Shown here: one piece after another, positions 1-6,148 of the stretch
Layout of the letters: every line of letters starts with the position of its first letter
Position numbering within the stretch: position 1 is the first letter of the stretch
NCBI GenBank assembly: GCA_903932565.1
Contig: CAIZGQ010000019.1
Location: forward strand, 1-7,891
Reading direction: 5' to 3'
Length of the DNA: 7,891 nt
Source: an uncultured Hyphomicrobiales bacterium
GTDB taxonomy: Bacteria; Pseudomonadota; Alphaproteobacteria; Rhizobiales; Beijerinckiaceae
Notes under the pieces: generated by a model
Told to the model about the DNA's origin: nothing
Seen by the model: the letters and a program-made list of their open reading frames with translations, nothing else
Database searches by the model: none
Translations under genes and position numbers: made by a program

Positions 1-354
1 ATGGTCGGCGCCGACCTCATTGAGATGTGCCCATTCCAAAAAGGCTGCTTTCAGAAATCCCTTCACCGCGTTGTTGCTCTTTTTATGTCCTTTAAAAGCA
101 ATCCAGCGATTCAACAGAGCCGCCCCTTCCAAAAGCGTGAGCTCATGTTTGACCCGCATCGAGTCGCGGAAAATACCCTGCGATCTTATTTCGTAAACTC
201 TTGGCAAACTCTGCGCTCGTCTCAGTACGGAATCAGCGGCGTGCGAACGTGCTTCAAGAGCCGTGATGACCACGGGCTGACAGCCGCCGCTGCGCTTGTG
301 TCGAGGGCCGCTGCAGACAAAGCTCAGCCGGAGACCTGCTAAGCACAGCCACAC
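1..354 (-). CDS. Possible unidentified protein, partial (runs off left edge)
   Basis: On the minus strand this frame stays open from an in-frame TAA at 358-360 to the window edge, 118 codons from a GTG at 354. The product is not recognised. The later part (from an internal Met at 159) looks protein-like: charged, then amphipathic helices with motifs such as ELTLLEGAALLNRW and NNAVKGFLKAAFLEW. The start is uncertain. GTG at 354 has a purine-rich AGAGGAG about 11 nt upstream; GTG at 273 and ATG at 159 are alternatives with weaker sites. The opposite strand also has an ATG-to-stop frame (1-342), but its protein is Cys/Phe/Ser-rich and less convincing. Because the frame is truncated, coding status rests on openness and composition alone. 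It may be a decayed gene or chance. Confidence 0.35.
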   Translation of the reverse strand, partial: MWLCLAGLRLSFVCSGPRHKRSGGCQPVVITALEARSHAADSVLRRAQSLPRVYEIRSQGIFRDSMRVKHELTLLEGAALLNRWIAFKGHKKSNNAVKGFLKAAFLEWAHLNEVGADH

Positions 355-357
355 ATT

Positions 358-538
358 TTAACGTGCTCCTCTTGTGCTCCCCAAGGGTCAGACATCAAAG
401 CTTTCAGATCGCCTAGATCATTCGAAACTTTGGCGCACCCAACGACATGAAGATGAGAACTTTTCACAGTGGGAAGTCATCTTAAAAAATCTTTCGGATC
501 ATAACTCTAGCCCGCGCTGCTTGGCTGTGGCCCACACA
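358..538. other. Non-coding gap with att-like remnant
   Basis: No convincing gene is visible between the left-edge frame and the end of the exporter gene. An open plus-strand frame covering 374-598 gives a low-complexity polar peptide and runs into the exporter antisense, so I do not call it. The one notable feature is the tRNA-end-like repeat at 416-440, listed separately. I see no intrinsic terminator with a clear U-tract for the exporter gene. Confidence 0.5.
416..440 (-). repeat. Degenerate copy of tRNA-Arg 3' end plus flank
   Basis: On the plus strand GATCATTCGAAAC (416-428) is followed by two bases and then TGGCGCACCC (431-440). The same two blocks occur at 2784-2796 and 2800-2809, where they are the flank and 3' terminus (CCA end) of the tRNA-Arg fragment; there the spacer is three bases instead of two. 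Beyond 440 the match to the tRNA is lost. This looks like a shortened, diverged second copy of the attachment site or a duplication of the tRNA end. Chance is unlikely for 23 matching bases in the same order, but age and mechanism are inference. Confidence 0.55.
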
Positions 539-1630
539 TCATGTCAATTGAAGGGTCCACAGCAAGGCGAGACTGATGACGCCAAGTCCTGCCAATGACA
601 GCAACACAGTGATCGTCACACGTCCGCCAGCCTTCGCCACCGTCCCAACATCGACGCCCAGACCGAGCGCGGCCATGGACACGACGGTTAGAAATGTTGC
701 GACCTCGCCCAAAGGCGCGAGATAGGCCTGCGGCACAATCCCGAATGAGCGCGCCGTGACCATCATGATGAAGCCGATGATGAACCAGGGCACGAGGTGC
801 TCCAAGCTTGGACGTACGCCTGATGGACGAGCCCCTGCGAACACGCTGTCCGCAGGCTCATCCTGGCGCGCGAGGTGTGGTGCTATCAATGACAGAACGA
901 GACACACTGGCCCCAGCATGAGCACGCGGATGAGTTTTATCAGCGTGCCGGTCTGAACGGCCAGCGGCCCCATTGGCGCAGCTGCTGCGATGACCTGCGG
1001 CACGGCGTAGACCGTCAGACCTGCAAAGGTTCCGTAGGCGACGCTGGTCCATGCCATGGCGAGGCCAAACAAGGGTAGGCCAAGCACCACCGCGACGCCC
1101 AGCACCGCCGTGAAAGCAATGGCGGCGGCAACATCATCACTATCGGCAGCGATCACGGGTGCCACAGCGGCAATCGCCGCATTGCCGCAGATTGCATTTC
1201 CACAGGCGATCAGAAGCGCCATGCGTGTTGGCAATCGAAGCAGCTTGCCAATCGCAAAACTCAACAAAATTGCGCACACGACGACGAGGGCAATGCCGCC
1301 AAGAAGTGCAGGCCCAGCCGCGAGAACCGTCGCGCCGCTGACCGATGCACCCAGCATAACAACCGCGATTTCAAGCAGGACCTTTAAGCTGAAGGCGATG
1401 CCTTGATGGTATCTGTGGTTTGGAGTCCAAAGGCTGCGCACCAAAGTGCCGAGCAATATGGCCAACACCAGCGCCTCCAACCACGCCTTGCCAAAAATTG
1501 CCCTCTCAGCTGCTTCAACGCCATACGCCCCTGCGGTCACAAGGCAGCTGAGCGCAAGGCCCGGCACACGTGAGATGGCAGCCGCCAGGAATTTGACCGA
1601 AATTGGCAAAGTCTGGCTGGGTTTGAACAT
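539..1630 (-). CDS. yeiH: YeiH/UPF0324-family putative sulfate exporter
   Basis: This is a 363-residue polytopic inner-membrane protein of the YeiH (UPF0324, Cons_hypoth698) family, annotated as putative sulfate exporters; the substrate is not firmly established for most members. Roughly ten to eleven hydrophobic segments span about residues 21-360. The family hallmark Cys/Gly/Asn-rich segment ACGNAICGNAAIAA lies near residues 142-155. Later come PWFIIGFIMM (281-290) and the ALGLGVDV segment (321-328) followed by GGRV (335-338). The length matches the family. The start at 1630 is supported by AGGAG at 1641-1637, six bases upstream. The gene is divergent from a LysR regulator 108 bp away, the typical yeiH/yeiE-like pairing, which suggests control by that regulator, perhaps in response to sulfur compounds. 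Family call is confident; transport substrate is inferred. Confidence 0.9.
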   Translation of the reverse strand: MFKPSQTLPISVKFLAAAISRVPGLALSCLVTAGAYGVEAAERAIFGKAWLEALVLAILLGTLVRSLWTPNHRYHQGIAFSLKVLLEIAVVMLGASVSGATVLAAGPALLGGIALVVVCAILLSFAIGKLLRLPTRMALLIACGNAICGNAAIAAVAPVIAADSDDVAAAIAFTAVLGVAVVLGLPLFGLAMAWTSVAYGTFAGLTVYAVPQVIAAAAPMGPLAVQTGTLIKLIRVLMLGPVCLVLSLIAPHLARQDEPADSVFAGARPSGVRPSLEHLVPWFIIGFIMMVTARSFGIVPQAYLAPLGEVATFLTVVSMAALGLGVDVGTVAKAGGRVTITVLLSLAGLGVISLALLWTLQLT

Positions 1631-1642
1631 GGCGGGCTCCTG

Positions 1643-1655
1643 TTGTCAGTGACAA
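1643..1655. promoter_or_regulatory. Perfect palindrome upstream of yeiH start
   Basis: TTGTCA-G-TGACAA is a perfect 6-bp inverted repeat around one central base. It lies 12 bp upstream of the exporter start codon and just behind its Shine-Dalgarno site. Its position suits an operator overlapping the transporter's 5' leader or promoter-proximal region. It lacks the spacing of a canonical LysR T-N11-A box, so assignment to the neighbouring regulator is a guess. Confidence 0.4.
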
Positions 1656-1684
1656 TGGCTCGCAGCAGTCAATCTTACTAATTC

Positions 1685-1717
1685 ATGATTTATGTCATTC
1701 TGATCGATTTTTACGAT
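1685..1717. promoter_or_regulatory. Candidate regulator-binding dyads in divergent promoter
   Basis: The AT-rich centre of the lysR/yeiH intergenic region holds two short interrupted dyads: ATGA-N6-TCAT (1685-1698) and ATCG-N7-CGAT (1703-1717). LysR regulators usually bind interrupted dyads in such shared intergenic regions and repress their own gene while activating the divergent one. The arms are only four bases, so this is a candidate operator region rather than a defined site. No clear -35/-10 pair could be fixed by eye. Confidence 0.3.
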
Positions 1718-1738
1718 GGGTTGGTTTAAGCTCACAAG

Positions 1739-2617
1739 ATGACGCTAGATCAGCTTCGTATTTTCGTCGCAGTGGCCGAACGCGAGCACATGACCGCTGC
1801 GGCCCGGGCCTTAAATATCACCCAGTCGGCGGCCTCGGCCGCGATTGGGGCGCTGGAGGAACGACACGCTGTCAAACTCTTTCACCGGGTCGGGCGCGGC
1901 ATCGCACTGACGGAGGTGGGGCGGCTTTTCCTTAGCGAGGCGCGTGGCGTTCTGGCCCGCGCCGCAGCTGCCGAATTGGTGCTGGACGAAATCAATGGGC
2001 TGAAACGCGGAACCCTTCGGGTTGTCGCCAGCCAGACCATTGCTGCTTATTGGCTGCCACCGATTTTGGCTTCCTTCCGCACTCGCCACCCGCTGTTGAA
2101 CGTTGATCTTGCCATTGGCAATACGGAACATGCCGCAGCACGTGTATCCGACGGCTTGGCTGATCTGGGAATTGTAGAGGGCCAGGTGGATTATCCCGAG
2201 CTCGCACATTGGCAGCTTGGTCACGACCGACTGGTTCTGGTGCAGGCCAAGCCAGTTCGGAGCGAGACGATTGATGTGGCGTGGCTCCGTAACGCACGCT
2301 GGGTCCTGCGCGAACCGGGGTCTGGAACGCGTTCCACTTTGGATGAGGCATTGCGCCGGATTGGTATCGATCCGGACGAACTCGAACAGGCTCTGGTTCT
2401 GCCGTCCAACGAAAGTGTTCGGACGGCAGTCGAAGCCGGTGCCGGGCTTGCTGCGCTCTCAGAGCTTGTGGTGGGACCTTCCATCACGTCCGGAACGTTG
2501 CACGCGCTTCCGTTTAATCTTGGGCCTCGACCCTTCTATGGCCTGCGACACAAGGAACGCTACCGCAGCAAGGCGGCTGACGCACTGTTGGACTTGGTCA
2601 CAGAACTTGGAGCCTGA
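1739..2617 (+). CDS. LysR-family transcriptional regulator (YeiE-like)
   Basis: This is a 292-residue LysR-type transcriptional regulator of typical length. The N-terminal winged helix-turn-helix covers about residues 1-60: MTLDQLRIFVAVAE, then the recognition-helix region TQSAASAAIGALEE, then the wing around LFHRVGRGIALTEVG. A linker helix precedes the effector-binding periplasmic-binding-protein-like domain (about 90-290), which starts near GTLRVVASQTIAAYWLPPIL. The start fits the family N-terminus exactly, although no strong Shine-Dalgarno is visible upstream of 1739. It is divergent from a YeiH-type exporter; YeiE, which regulates sulfur-related genes in enterobacteria, has the same neighbour. 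Control of the exporter and of its own transcription is therefore likely but inferred. The effector is unknown, and a CysB/CbbR-type relative remains possible. Confidence 0.9.
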   Translation: MTLDQLRIFVAVAEREHMTAAARALNITQSAASAAIGALEERHAVKLFHRVGRGIALTEVGRLFLSEARGVLARAAAAELVLDEINGLKRGTLRVVASQTIAAYWLPPILASFRTRHPLLNVDLAIGNTEHAAARVSDGLADLGIVEGQVDYPELAHWQLGHDRLVLVQAKPVRSETIDVAWLRNARWVLREPGSGTRSTLDEALRRIGIDPDELEQALVLPSNESVRTAVEAGAGLAALSELVVGPSITSGTLHALPFNLGPRPFYGLRHKERYRSKAADALLDLVTELGA

Positions 2618-2630
2618 TCCAAATGGTCTT

Positions 2631-2650
2631 GCGCTCCCATTCCCGAGCGC
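2631..2650 (+). terminator. Weak hairpin after the LysR gene
   Basis: GCGCTC (2631-2636) can pair with GAGCGC (2645-2650) across an 8-base loop, 13 bp after the regulator's stop codon. Position and GC-rich stem suit transcription termination. No U-tract follows, so it is at best a partial or factor-assisted terminator. Confidence 0.25.
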
Positions 2651-2799
2651 CCCCACTAAGGGAATCCATCAAACGGGATTAGCTCGGTCGTTTAAAGCCG
2701 CTCGGGTTAGATCATGAGGATTATTGCAAAACAAAGTTCGCGTTTTGATCTGGACCGTAATTCTAAAGATATCGCTTCAATCGGATCATTCGAAACAAT

Positions 2800-2848
2800 T
2801 GGCGCACCCGACACGATTCGAACGTGTGACCTCTGCCTTCGGAGGGCA
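2800..2848 (-). other. attL: 3' half of tRNA-Arg(CCG)
   Basis: Read on the minus strand, this is the 3' part of a tRNA. It holds an anticodon loop CTCCGAA (2844-2838, anticodon CCG), the 3' strand of the anticodon stem (2837-2833), a five-base variable loop, a perfect T-stem (ACACG 2811-2815 with CGTGT 2823-2827) and T-loop TTCGAAT. The 3' acceptor strand CGGGTGC (2810-2804) is followed by the discriminator G and an encoded CCA (2802-2800). Similarity stops inside the 5' strand of the anticodon stem at 2848/2849, and no D-arm or 5' acceptor follows. It is therefore a displaced fragment, not a functional tRNA. The integrase gene starts about 150 bp to the right, so this is the attachment core; the element lies rightward and the intact tRNA should be at its other end. 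Confidence 0.85.
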
Positions 2849-2988
2849 AAATGATGGACTTGAGGCGGTTTGATCAGATTAGTCTCAGTTAGATAAAGCC
2901 TTATTTTTCAGATATTTTGCAGTTGATTGGGTTTGTTCATAATTGCGCGAACTTGCAAAAAGATGCTAGCTATTTTGCTAGCTAGCAG
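2849..2988 (+). promoter_or_regulatory. AT-rich attachment/promoter region before the integrase
   Basis: This AT-rich stretch separates the tRNA fragment from the integrase, the expected place for integrase arm-binding sites and the int promoter. A weak promoter-like pair, TTGCAG (2917-2922) and CATAAT (2938-2943), has only a 15-bp spacer. Two short related words, CAGATTAG (2875) and CAGTTAG (2886), might be arm-site elements, but nothing proves it. No coding frame is evident. Confidence 0.4.
2964..2987. repeat. TGCTAGCTA direct repeats forming a dyad at the int start
   Basis: TGCTAGCTA occurs at 2964-2972 and 2976-2984, a 12-bp period. The same stretch also forms an inverted repeat, TGCTAGC (2964-2970) with GCTAGCA (2981-2987). 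It abuts the AGGTGG Shine-Dalgarno of the integrase (2987-2992). It could be an operator for a repressor or Xis-like protein, or an mRNA hairpin limiting integrase translation. Confidence 0.5.
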
Positions 2989-3000
2989 GTGGTGGCGCAG

Positions 3001-4254
3001 ATGGCATCAGAACGAACCCCGATTGGTTTAAAAGACGTCAGAGCCCTCGAAACTGGGCAAACAATTTGGGACAGCCGCGTTGCTGGCTTTGGAGCCCGTC
3101 GCCAAAAGGGGACGGCCATTGCCTATGTCCTCTTTTATCGCTCATCCGATGGTCGTCAGCGTTGGCATACGATCGGCCGGCACGGTGCCCCTTGGACGCC
3201 CGAGACCGCTAGAGCAGAAGCAAAGAGGGTTCTTGGGGAGGTTGTAACTGGAGCGGATCCCGCGACTGAAAAAGCAGCTGCCCGCAAGGCGGCAACAGTG
3301 GATGATCTCTGCAAGCTTTATTGGCAGGCCGCCGAATCTGGGCGGCTCATGACCCGACGACGGACCGCAAAAAAAGAGAGCACGGTGGCCACAGACAAGG
3401 GCAGAATCGAACGGCACATAAAACCGCTTCTCGGAAGTAAGAAGGTTGCTGCCGTTGATCGCGCCGAAGTTGAGCGTTTTATGCACGCGGTCGCTGAAGG
3501 CGAAACGGCCGCTAAAGTCAAAACTGGCAAAAAGCGCGGATTGGCGAACGTTCGAGGGGGGCGGGGAACTGCCACGCGAACCGTCGGCCTCCTCGGCTCT
3601 ATCTTCACATTTGCTGTCCGAGAAGGCATGCGGAGTGACAACCCTGTCCACGGCGTCTTGCGCTTTGCCGATGGCCGCCGTGAGCGTCGCCTTGCTTCGG
3701 AGGAATACGGACAGCTTGGCAAGGCGTTCGAAGCGTCAGCAGATGATGTTTGGCCAGCTGCAATCGCCGCCGCGAAATTTCTACTCTTAACCGGGTGGCG
3801 CTTGGGTGAGGCGCTGGGTTTGCGGTGGTCGGAAATCGACATTGAGCGGCGCACAGCCACCCTCCCGGACACAAAGACGGGGCGCTCGATTCGACCTCTT
3901 TCCAGTCATGCTTGTTCAATCTTGCCGAAACGACGAAAAGCTACAGACCTTGTGTTCCCGGCCACACGCGGGGATGGGGTGATGTCCGGATTTCCGAGCC
4001 TTTGGAAAAAGATGGCGGTAATTGGGGGCCTTCCAGCCGATATTACGCCCCATGTTCTGCGACACTCTTATGCTTCGCTTGCGAGCGACCTCGGCTTTTC
4101 TGAGCCGACTATTGCTGCCCTCATCGGTCATAAGGGCCAAGGCATCACTTCTCGTTATGTCCATGCCGCTGATGCTGTTCTGCTGGCAGCTGCAGATGCA
4201 ATCGCGACTGAGATCACAGCTCGATATTCTGCGGTTGCAAATGCCGGTAATTGA
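3001..4254 (+). CDS. int: Tyrosine recombinase / phage-type integrase
   Basis: This is a full-length site-specific recombinase of the tyrosine family that would cut and rejoin DNA at the tRNA-Arg attachment site next to it. Positions count from an upstream GTG (2989) that gives 421 residues; ATG 3001 (417 residues) is preferred because AGGTGG lies eight bases before it. An N-terminal arm-binding domain of the DUF4102 kind (about 15-95) is followed by a core-binding domain (about 100-220) and the catalytic domain (about 235-400). The active-site set is complete: R271 (TGWRLGEA), K296 (TKTGRS), H355 and R358 (HVLRH), H381 (LIGHKG) and nucleophile Y390 (SRYVH). Nothing indicates decay, so the element may still be able to integrate. 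A dyad overlapping its ribosome-binding region may regulate it. The 3' end overlaps the next gene by 14 bp. Confidence 0.95.
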   Translation: MASERTPIGLKDVRALETGQTIWDSRVAGFGARRQKGTAIAYVLFYRSSDGRQRWHTIGRHGAPWTPETARAEAKRVLGEVVTGADPATEKAAARKAATVDDLCKLYWQAAESGRLMTRRRTAKKESTVATDKGRIERHIKPLLGSKKVAAVDRAEVERFMHAVAEGETAAKVKTGKKRGLANVRGGRGTATRTVGLLGSIFTFAVREGMRSDNPVHGVLRFADGRRERRLASEEYGQLGKAFEASADDVWPAAIAAAKFLLLTGWRLGEALGLRWSEIDIERRTATLPDTKTGRSIRPLSSHACSILPKRRKATDLVFPATRGDGVMSGFPSLWKKMAVIGGLPADITPHVLRHSYASLASDLGFSEPTIAALIGHKGQGITSRYVHAADAVLLAAADAIATEITARYSAVANAGN

Positions 4255-4990
4255 TCTGTCGGAAGACGAACTTACAAATAACCCCCGATTCTCAGCCATA
4301 AAAGTCATGGCGGTCATGGTCTTCCCCGACAACGAGAGGTTGCGGGAAGAGTTCTTAGTGAGTGTGGCTTACCGTTGGGCAGCGCAACAAGCCCATATGA
4401 ATGGGCTTAACTTGGTAGTTGACGCGTCATGTTCGGATATTCTTCTTGCTGTAAATAATCCTGCGCGGCAACTCGATGACGCATTACCCGCTGTTGTTGA
4501 GGGCAGCGTGAAAACGCCAGGTGCACCTCGAATGACCGGTGGAGGAGTTGCGGGTAGCATCCTCCTGCACGCTATCAGACAGAAAATCGGCGGGAACTCA
4601 AATATAGGCCTCAAAGAATGTATTGCTGCCTTAAGCAATCAGCTTCAATCGAAAGCGGGGCGCGCAAAGCGCGCTCGACCGCAAGACCTTAAAACGCACT
4701 GGCATCGTTTTGCGCCGGTCGCGCATTTATGGGCAGCCGTAGAACATATTTCGCGGTCAAGGGCACTCCCCGGCGGTGAGCAGATACTGGCTTGGGATGG
4801 TCTGCTCCCCACTGAAAGGCCCCAACTCGCTGCTTTTCTAGCCACTGCCGAGACATTTCGAGAACTGGGTCAAAGCATACGGCACAGAAACGCTCAAGCT
4901 ACGTTCTTAAGGCCTGACGATATGTGGATGCTCGCAAAGGAGTTCGAACATCTGAGATTGCCGGACCTAGGTCAAAATTTTTGTACCTAG
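4241..4990 (+). CDS. Protein of unknown function, coupled to the integrase
   Basis: This 249-residue soluble protein is not recognised. The reading frame is open far back into the integrase (to 4022), but those upstream residues are an out-of-frame translation of the catalytic domain, so ATG 4241 is chosen; it overlaps the integrase end by 14 bp. No good Shine-Dalgarno is visible, so expression by translational coupling is likely; Met codons at 4307 and 4316 are alternatives. It has an N-terminal acidic stretch, a helical region with Trp (REEFLVSVAYRWAAQQ, about 36-50), a Gly-rich turn near 100-105, a basic segment (about 137-151) and a distinctive HWHRFAPVAHLWAA motif (153-166). No membrane segments or signal peptide are seen. 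Position beside int suggests a role in element maintenance or control, but nothing in the sequence proves it. Confidence 0.75.
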   Translation: MPVIDLSEDELTNNPRFSAIKVMAVMVFPDNERLREEFLVSVAYRWAAQQAHMNGLNLVVDASCSDILLAVNNPARQLDDALPAVVEGSVKTPGAPRMTGGGVAGSILLHAIRQKIGGNSNIGLKECIAALSNQLQSKAGRAKRARPQDLKTHWHRFAPVAHLWAAVEHISRSRALPGGEQILAWDGLLPTERPQLAAFLATAETFRELGQSIRHRNAQATFLRPDDMWMLAKEFEHLRLPDLGQNFCT

Positions 4991-5026
4991 TCTCCTTCCG
5001 AACGGCGTGAAGATTAGGGGTCGTCT

Positions 5027-5041
5027 CAAACGCTTCGTTTG
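5027..5041. promoter_or_regulatory. CAAACG-CTT-CGTTTG dyad ahead of the Xis-like gene
   Basis: A perfect 6-bp inverted repeat with a three-base loop lies in the 66-bp gap between the unknown gene and the Xis-like gene, 15 bp before the latter's ATG. It could be an operator for the operon or a short leader hairpin. It has no U-tract, so termination is unlikely. No clear promoter boxes were found nearby. Confidence 0.35.
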
Positions 5042-5056
5042 TGCACGGAGGCGACC

Positions 5057-5302
5057 ATGATCCCCGATAACCTCGACACTCTTTTGACCCGTGACGCCGT
5101 TGCGACGGCGCTGACGGTTTCTGGCTTTCCTGTTAGCGTTTCGACGCTGGCCACTTATGCCACTCGTGGAGGCGGTCCCCTTTACCGCTCGTTCGGCCGC
5201 AAGCCGCTCTATCGTTGGGGTGACGCTCTTGAGTGGGCACAGGGGCGGCTGAGCAAGCCGATCCGTTCGACGTCTGAGCGTGATATTGAGGTGGCCGCGT
5301 AA
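5057..5302 (+). CDS. AlpA/excisionase-like helix-turn-helix protein
   Basis: This small protein (81 residues) has the pattern of AlpA/Xis-type winged helix-turn-helix proteins. A first helix around LLTRDAVATAL is followed by VSVSTLATYATRGGGPLYRSFGRK, where the GGGP(L)YRSFGRKPLYRWGDALEWAQ stretch is typical of this group's wing and last helix. Such proteins bind near attachment sites to bend DNA for excision, or activate integrase genes. ATG 5057 is chosen over a TTG at 5039 because CGGAGG lies five bases upstream. It opens the tight operon and its stop overlaps the next start by one base (TAATG). Its location near the integrase supports a directionality-factor or regulator role, but regulation of the downstream operon is equally possible. 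Confidence 0.75.
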   Translation: MIPDNLDTLLTRDAVATALTVSGFPVSVSTLATYATRGGGPLYRSFGRKPLYRWGDALEWAQGRLSKPIRSTSERDIEVAA

Positions 5303-5505
5303 TGCACCTCAAAAAAATGGACCCGGCTGCTAAGCGTGCAGACCGGGCCCGGAATTTGATCAGCTTGGCAGCGTCGATCAACTCGGAAAATAGCGCTTCT
5401 GACCTCGCACGGCAAGCACTCACGCGCCGCTTTCACATCTCCGCGCATCTTGCCGCGGTGATCGCAGAACTTGCTGGCCTCGGATCTCGGGAGGCGCGGC
5501 AATGA
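5302..5505 (+). CDS. Small protein of unknown function
   Basis: This 67-residue basic, helix-forming protein is not recognised. It starts with a Lys/Arg-rich segment (MHLKKMDPAAKRADRAR) and continues with Ala-rich amphipathic helices. The ATG at 5302 shares its first base with the preceding TAA, and GAGGTGG lies seven bases upstream, so the start is well supported. Its stop overlaps the next gene's start (ATGA), placing it firmly within the operon. The basic N-terminus could contact DNA, and the region LTRRFHISAHLAAVIAEL has a vague helix-turn-helix feel, but neither is strong enough for a functional call. Confidence 0.7.
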   Translation: MHLKKMDPAAKRADRARNLISLAASINSENSASDLARQALTRRFHISAHLAAVIAELAGLGSREARQ

Positions 5506-5738
5506 GCGCGAACAATCCGATCAATCCCGCAGACGTGGCTCGCTTGGCTGGCGAAAAAACTTACATTGGCGTGCTGAGAAAACAGGCCGCCACGTTGCGC
5601 GTGCGCAATAAAGAACTTGCCGCGAAACTGAAGTATCGGGACGAAGAAGTCTCGAAGCTGATGTCAAATCTTCGGCAGGCCCTTGCAGACAATGCTGAAT
5701 TGAAAATCATTTTGAGCAAGACGGAGGGCAGCAAATGA
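5502..5738 (+). CDS. Small predicted coiled-coil protein
   Basis: This 78-residue, highly charged protein has an N-terminal short helix (NPADVARLAGEKTYIGVL) followed by a long heptad-like segment from about residue 20 to 72 (for example LRVRNKELAAKLKYRDEEV) that looks like a coiled coil. It probably oligomerises or serves as an adaptor. Members of this style sit in phage and island replication operons, without a defined function that I can name. The start at 5502 has GGGAGG seven bases upstream and overlaps the previous stop by four bases (ATGA); its own stop likewise overlaps the resolvase start. Confidence 0.75.
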   Translation: MSANNPINPADVARLAGEKTYIGVLRKQAATLRVRNKELAAKLKYRDEEVSKLMSNLRQALADNAELKIILSKTEGSK

Positions 5739-6148
5739 CCTTTGTTGCCTTCACCGTCCCCAGCGAACCTGTTGCCTTTGCGCGTAGCGGCGGAAATGGC
5801 AAGGTCCGTTTCACTCCTAAGAAGCAGCGCGACTACATGGCTCTGGTGCGGCTTGCCGCACATAACGCGATGGCCGGACAGGCACCTTTTGAGGGCCCGA
5901 TCGAACTGACAATCCGGGCGGTCTACCGCGTTCCGTCTTCCTGGCCAAAAAAGCGTGCTGACGTTGCTCGCTGGCGGACGAGCAAGCCCGATGCCGACAA
6001 CATCGCAAAGCTTGTTTCCGATGCGTGCAACGAGATTGTCTTCGGCGACGATGCTCAGGTTGTGGAGCTTCGCGTTCAGAAGGTTTATGGGCCGATTGCC
6101 GGTGTGACTGTCTCCGCAACCGTCATTCAGGAAGGGGGTGATCAGTGA
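5735..6148 (+). CDS. rusA: RusA-family Holliday junction resolvase
   Basis: This 137-residue protein belongs to the RusA family, small homodimeric endonucleases that cut four-way DNA junctions symmetrically during recombination or replication of phages and islands. The signature is complete: KPDADNIAKLVSDACN (84-99) gives D86, D88 and K92, and FGDDAQV (103-109) supplies the later acidic residues D105/D106. These correspond to the metal-binding aspartates and catalytic lysine of E. coli RusA. The N-terminus (VPSEPVAFARSGG) also follows the family's first strand. The start has GGAGGG six bases upstream and overlaps the preceding stop (ATGA). Its position ahead of a RepA-like ATPase suggests that it resolves intermediates made during replication of the excised element. 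Confidence 0.92.
   Translation: MTFVAFTVPSEPVAFARSGGNGKVRFTPKKQRDYMALVRLAAHNAMAGQAPFEGPIELTIRAVYRVPSSWPKKRADVARWRTSKPDADNIAKLVSDACNEIVFGDDAQVVELRVQKVYGPIAGVTVSATVIQEGGDQ

Noticed and set aside
1..342. Plus-strand 113-residue open frame starting at base 1
   Set aside because: No upstream context, odd composition rich in Cys, Phe, Gln and Ser, and no recognisable fold; the antisense frame is more protein-like.
374..598. Plus-strand 74-residue open frame
   Set aside because: No good ribosome-binding site, low-complexity polar peptide, and its 3' end runs antisense into the exporter gene.
1056..1406. Plus-strand Ala/Thr-rich frame within the exporter region
   Set aside because: It is the antisense shadow of a strongly supported membrane protein gene.
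2217..2717. Plus-strand 166-residue frame overlapping the LysR gene
   Set aside because: It lies in the +1 frame of a clearly coding LysR gene and has shadow-like composition rich in Arg, Trp and Cys.
2800..2880. Functional tRNA-Arg gene
   Set aside because: The D-arm, 5' acceptor strand and most of the 5' anticodon stem are missing to the right of 2848, so it cannot fold into a tRNA.
4022..4240. Upstream extension of the unknown gene next to the integrase
   Set aside because: These residues come from reading the integrase catalytic domain in the wrong frame; ATG 4241 is a better start.
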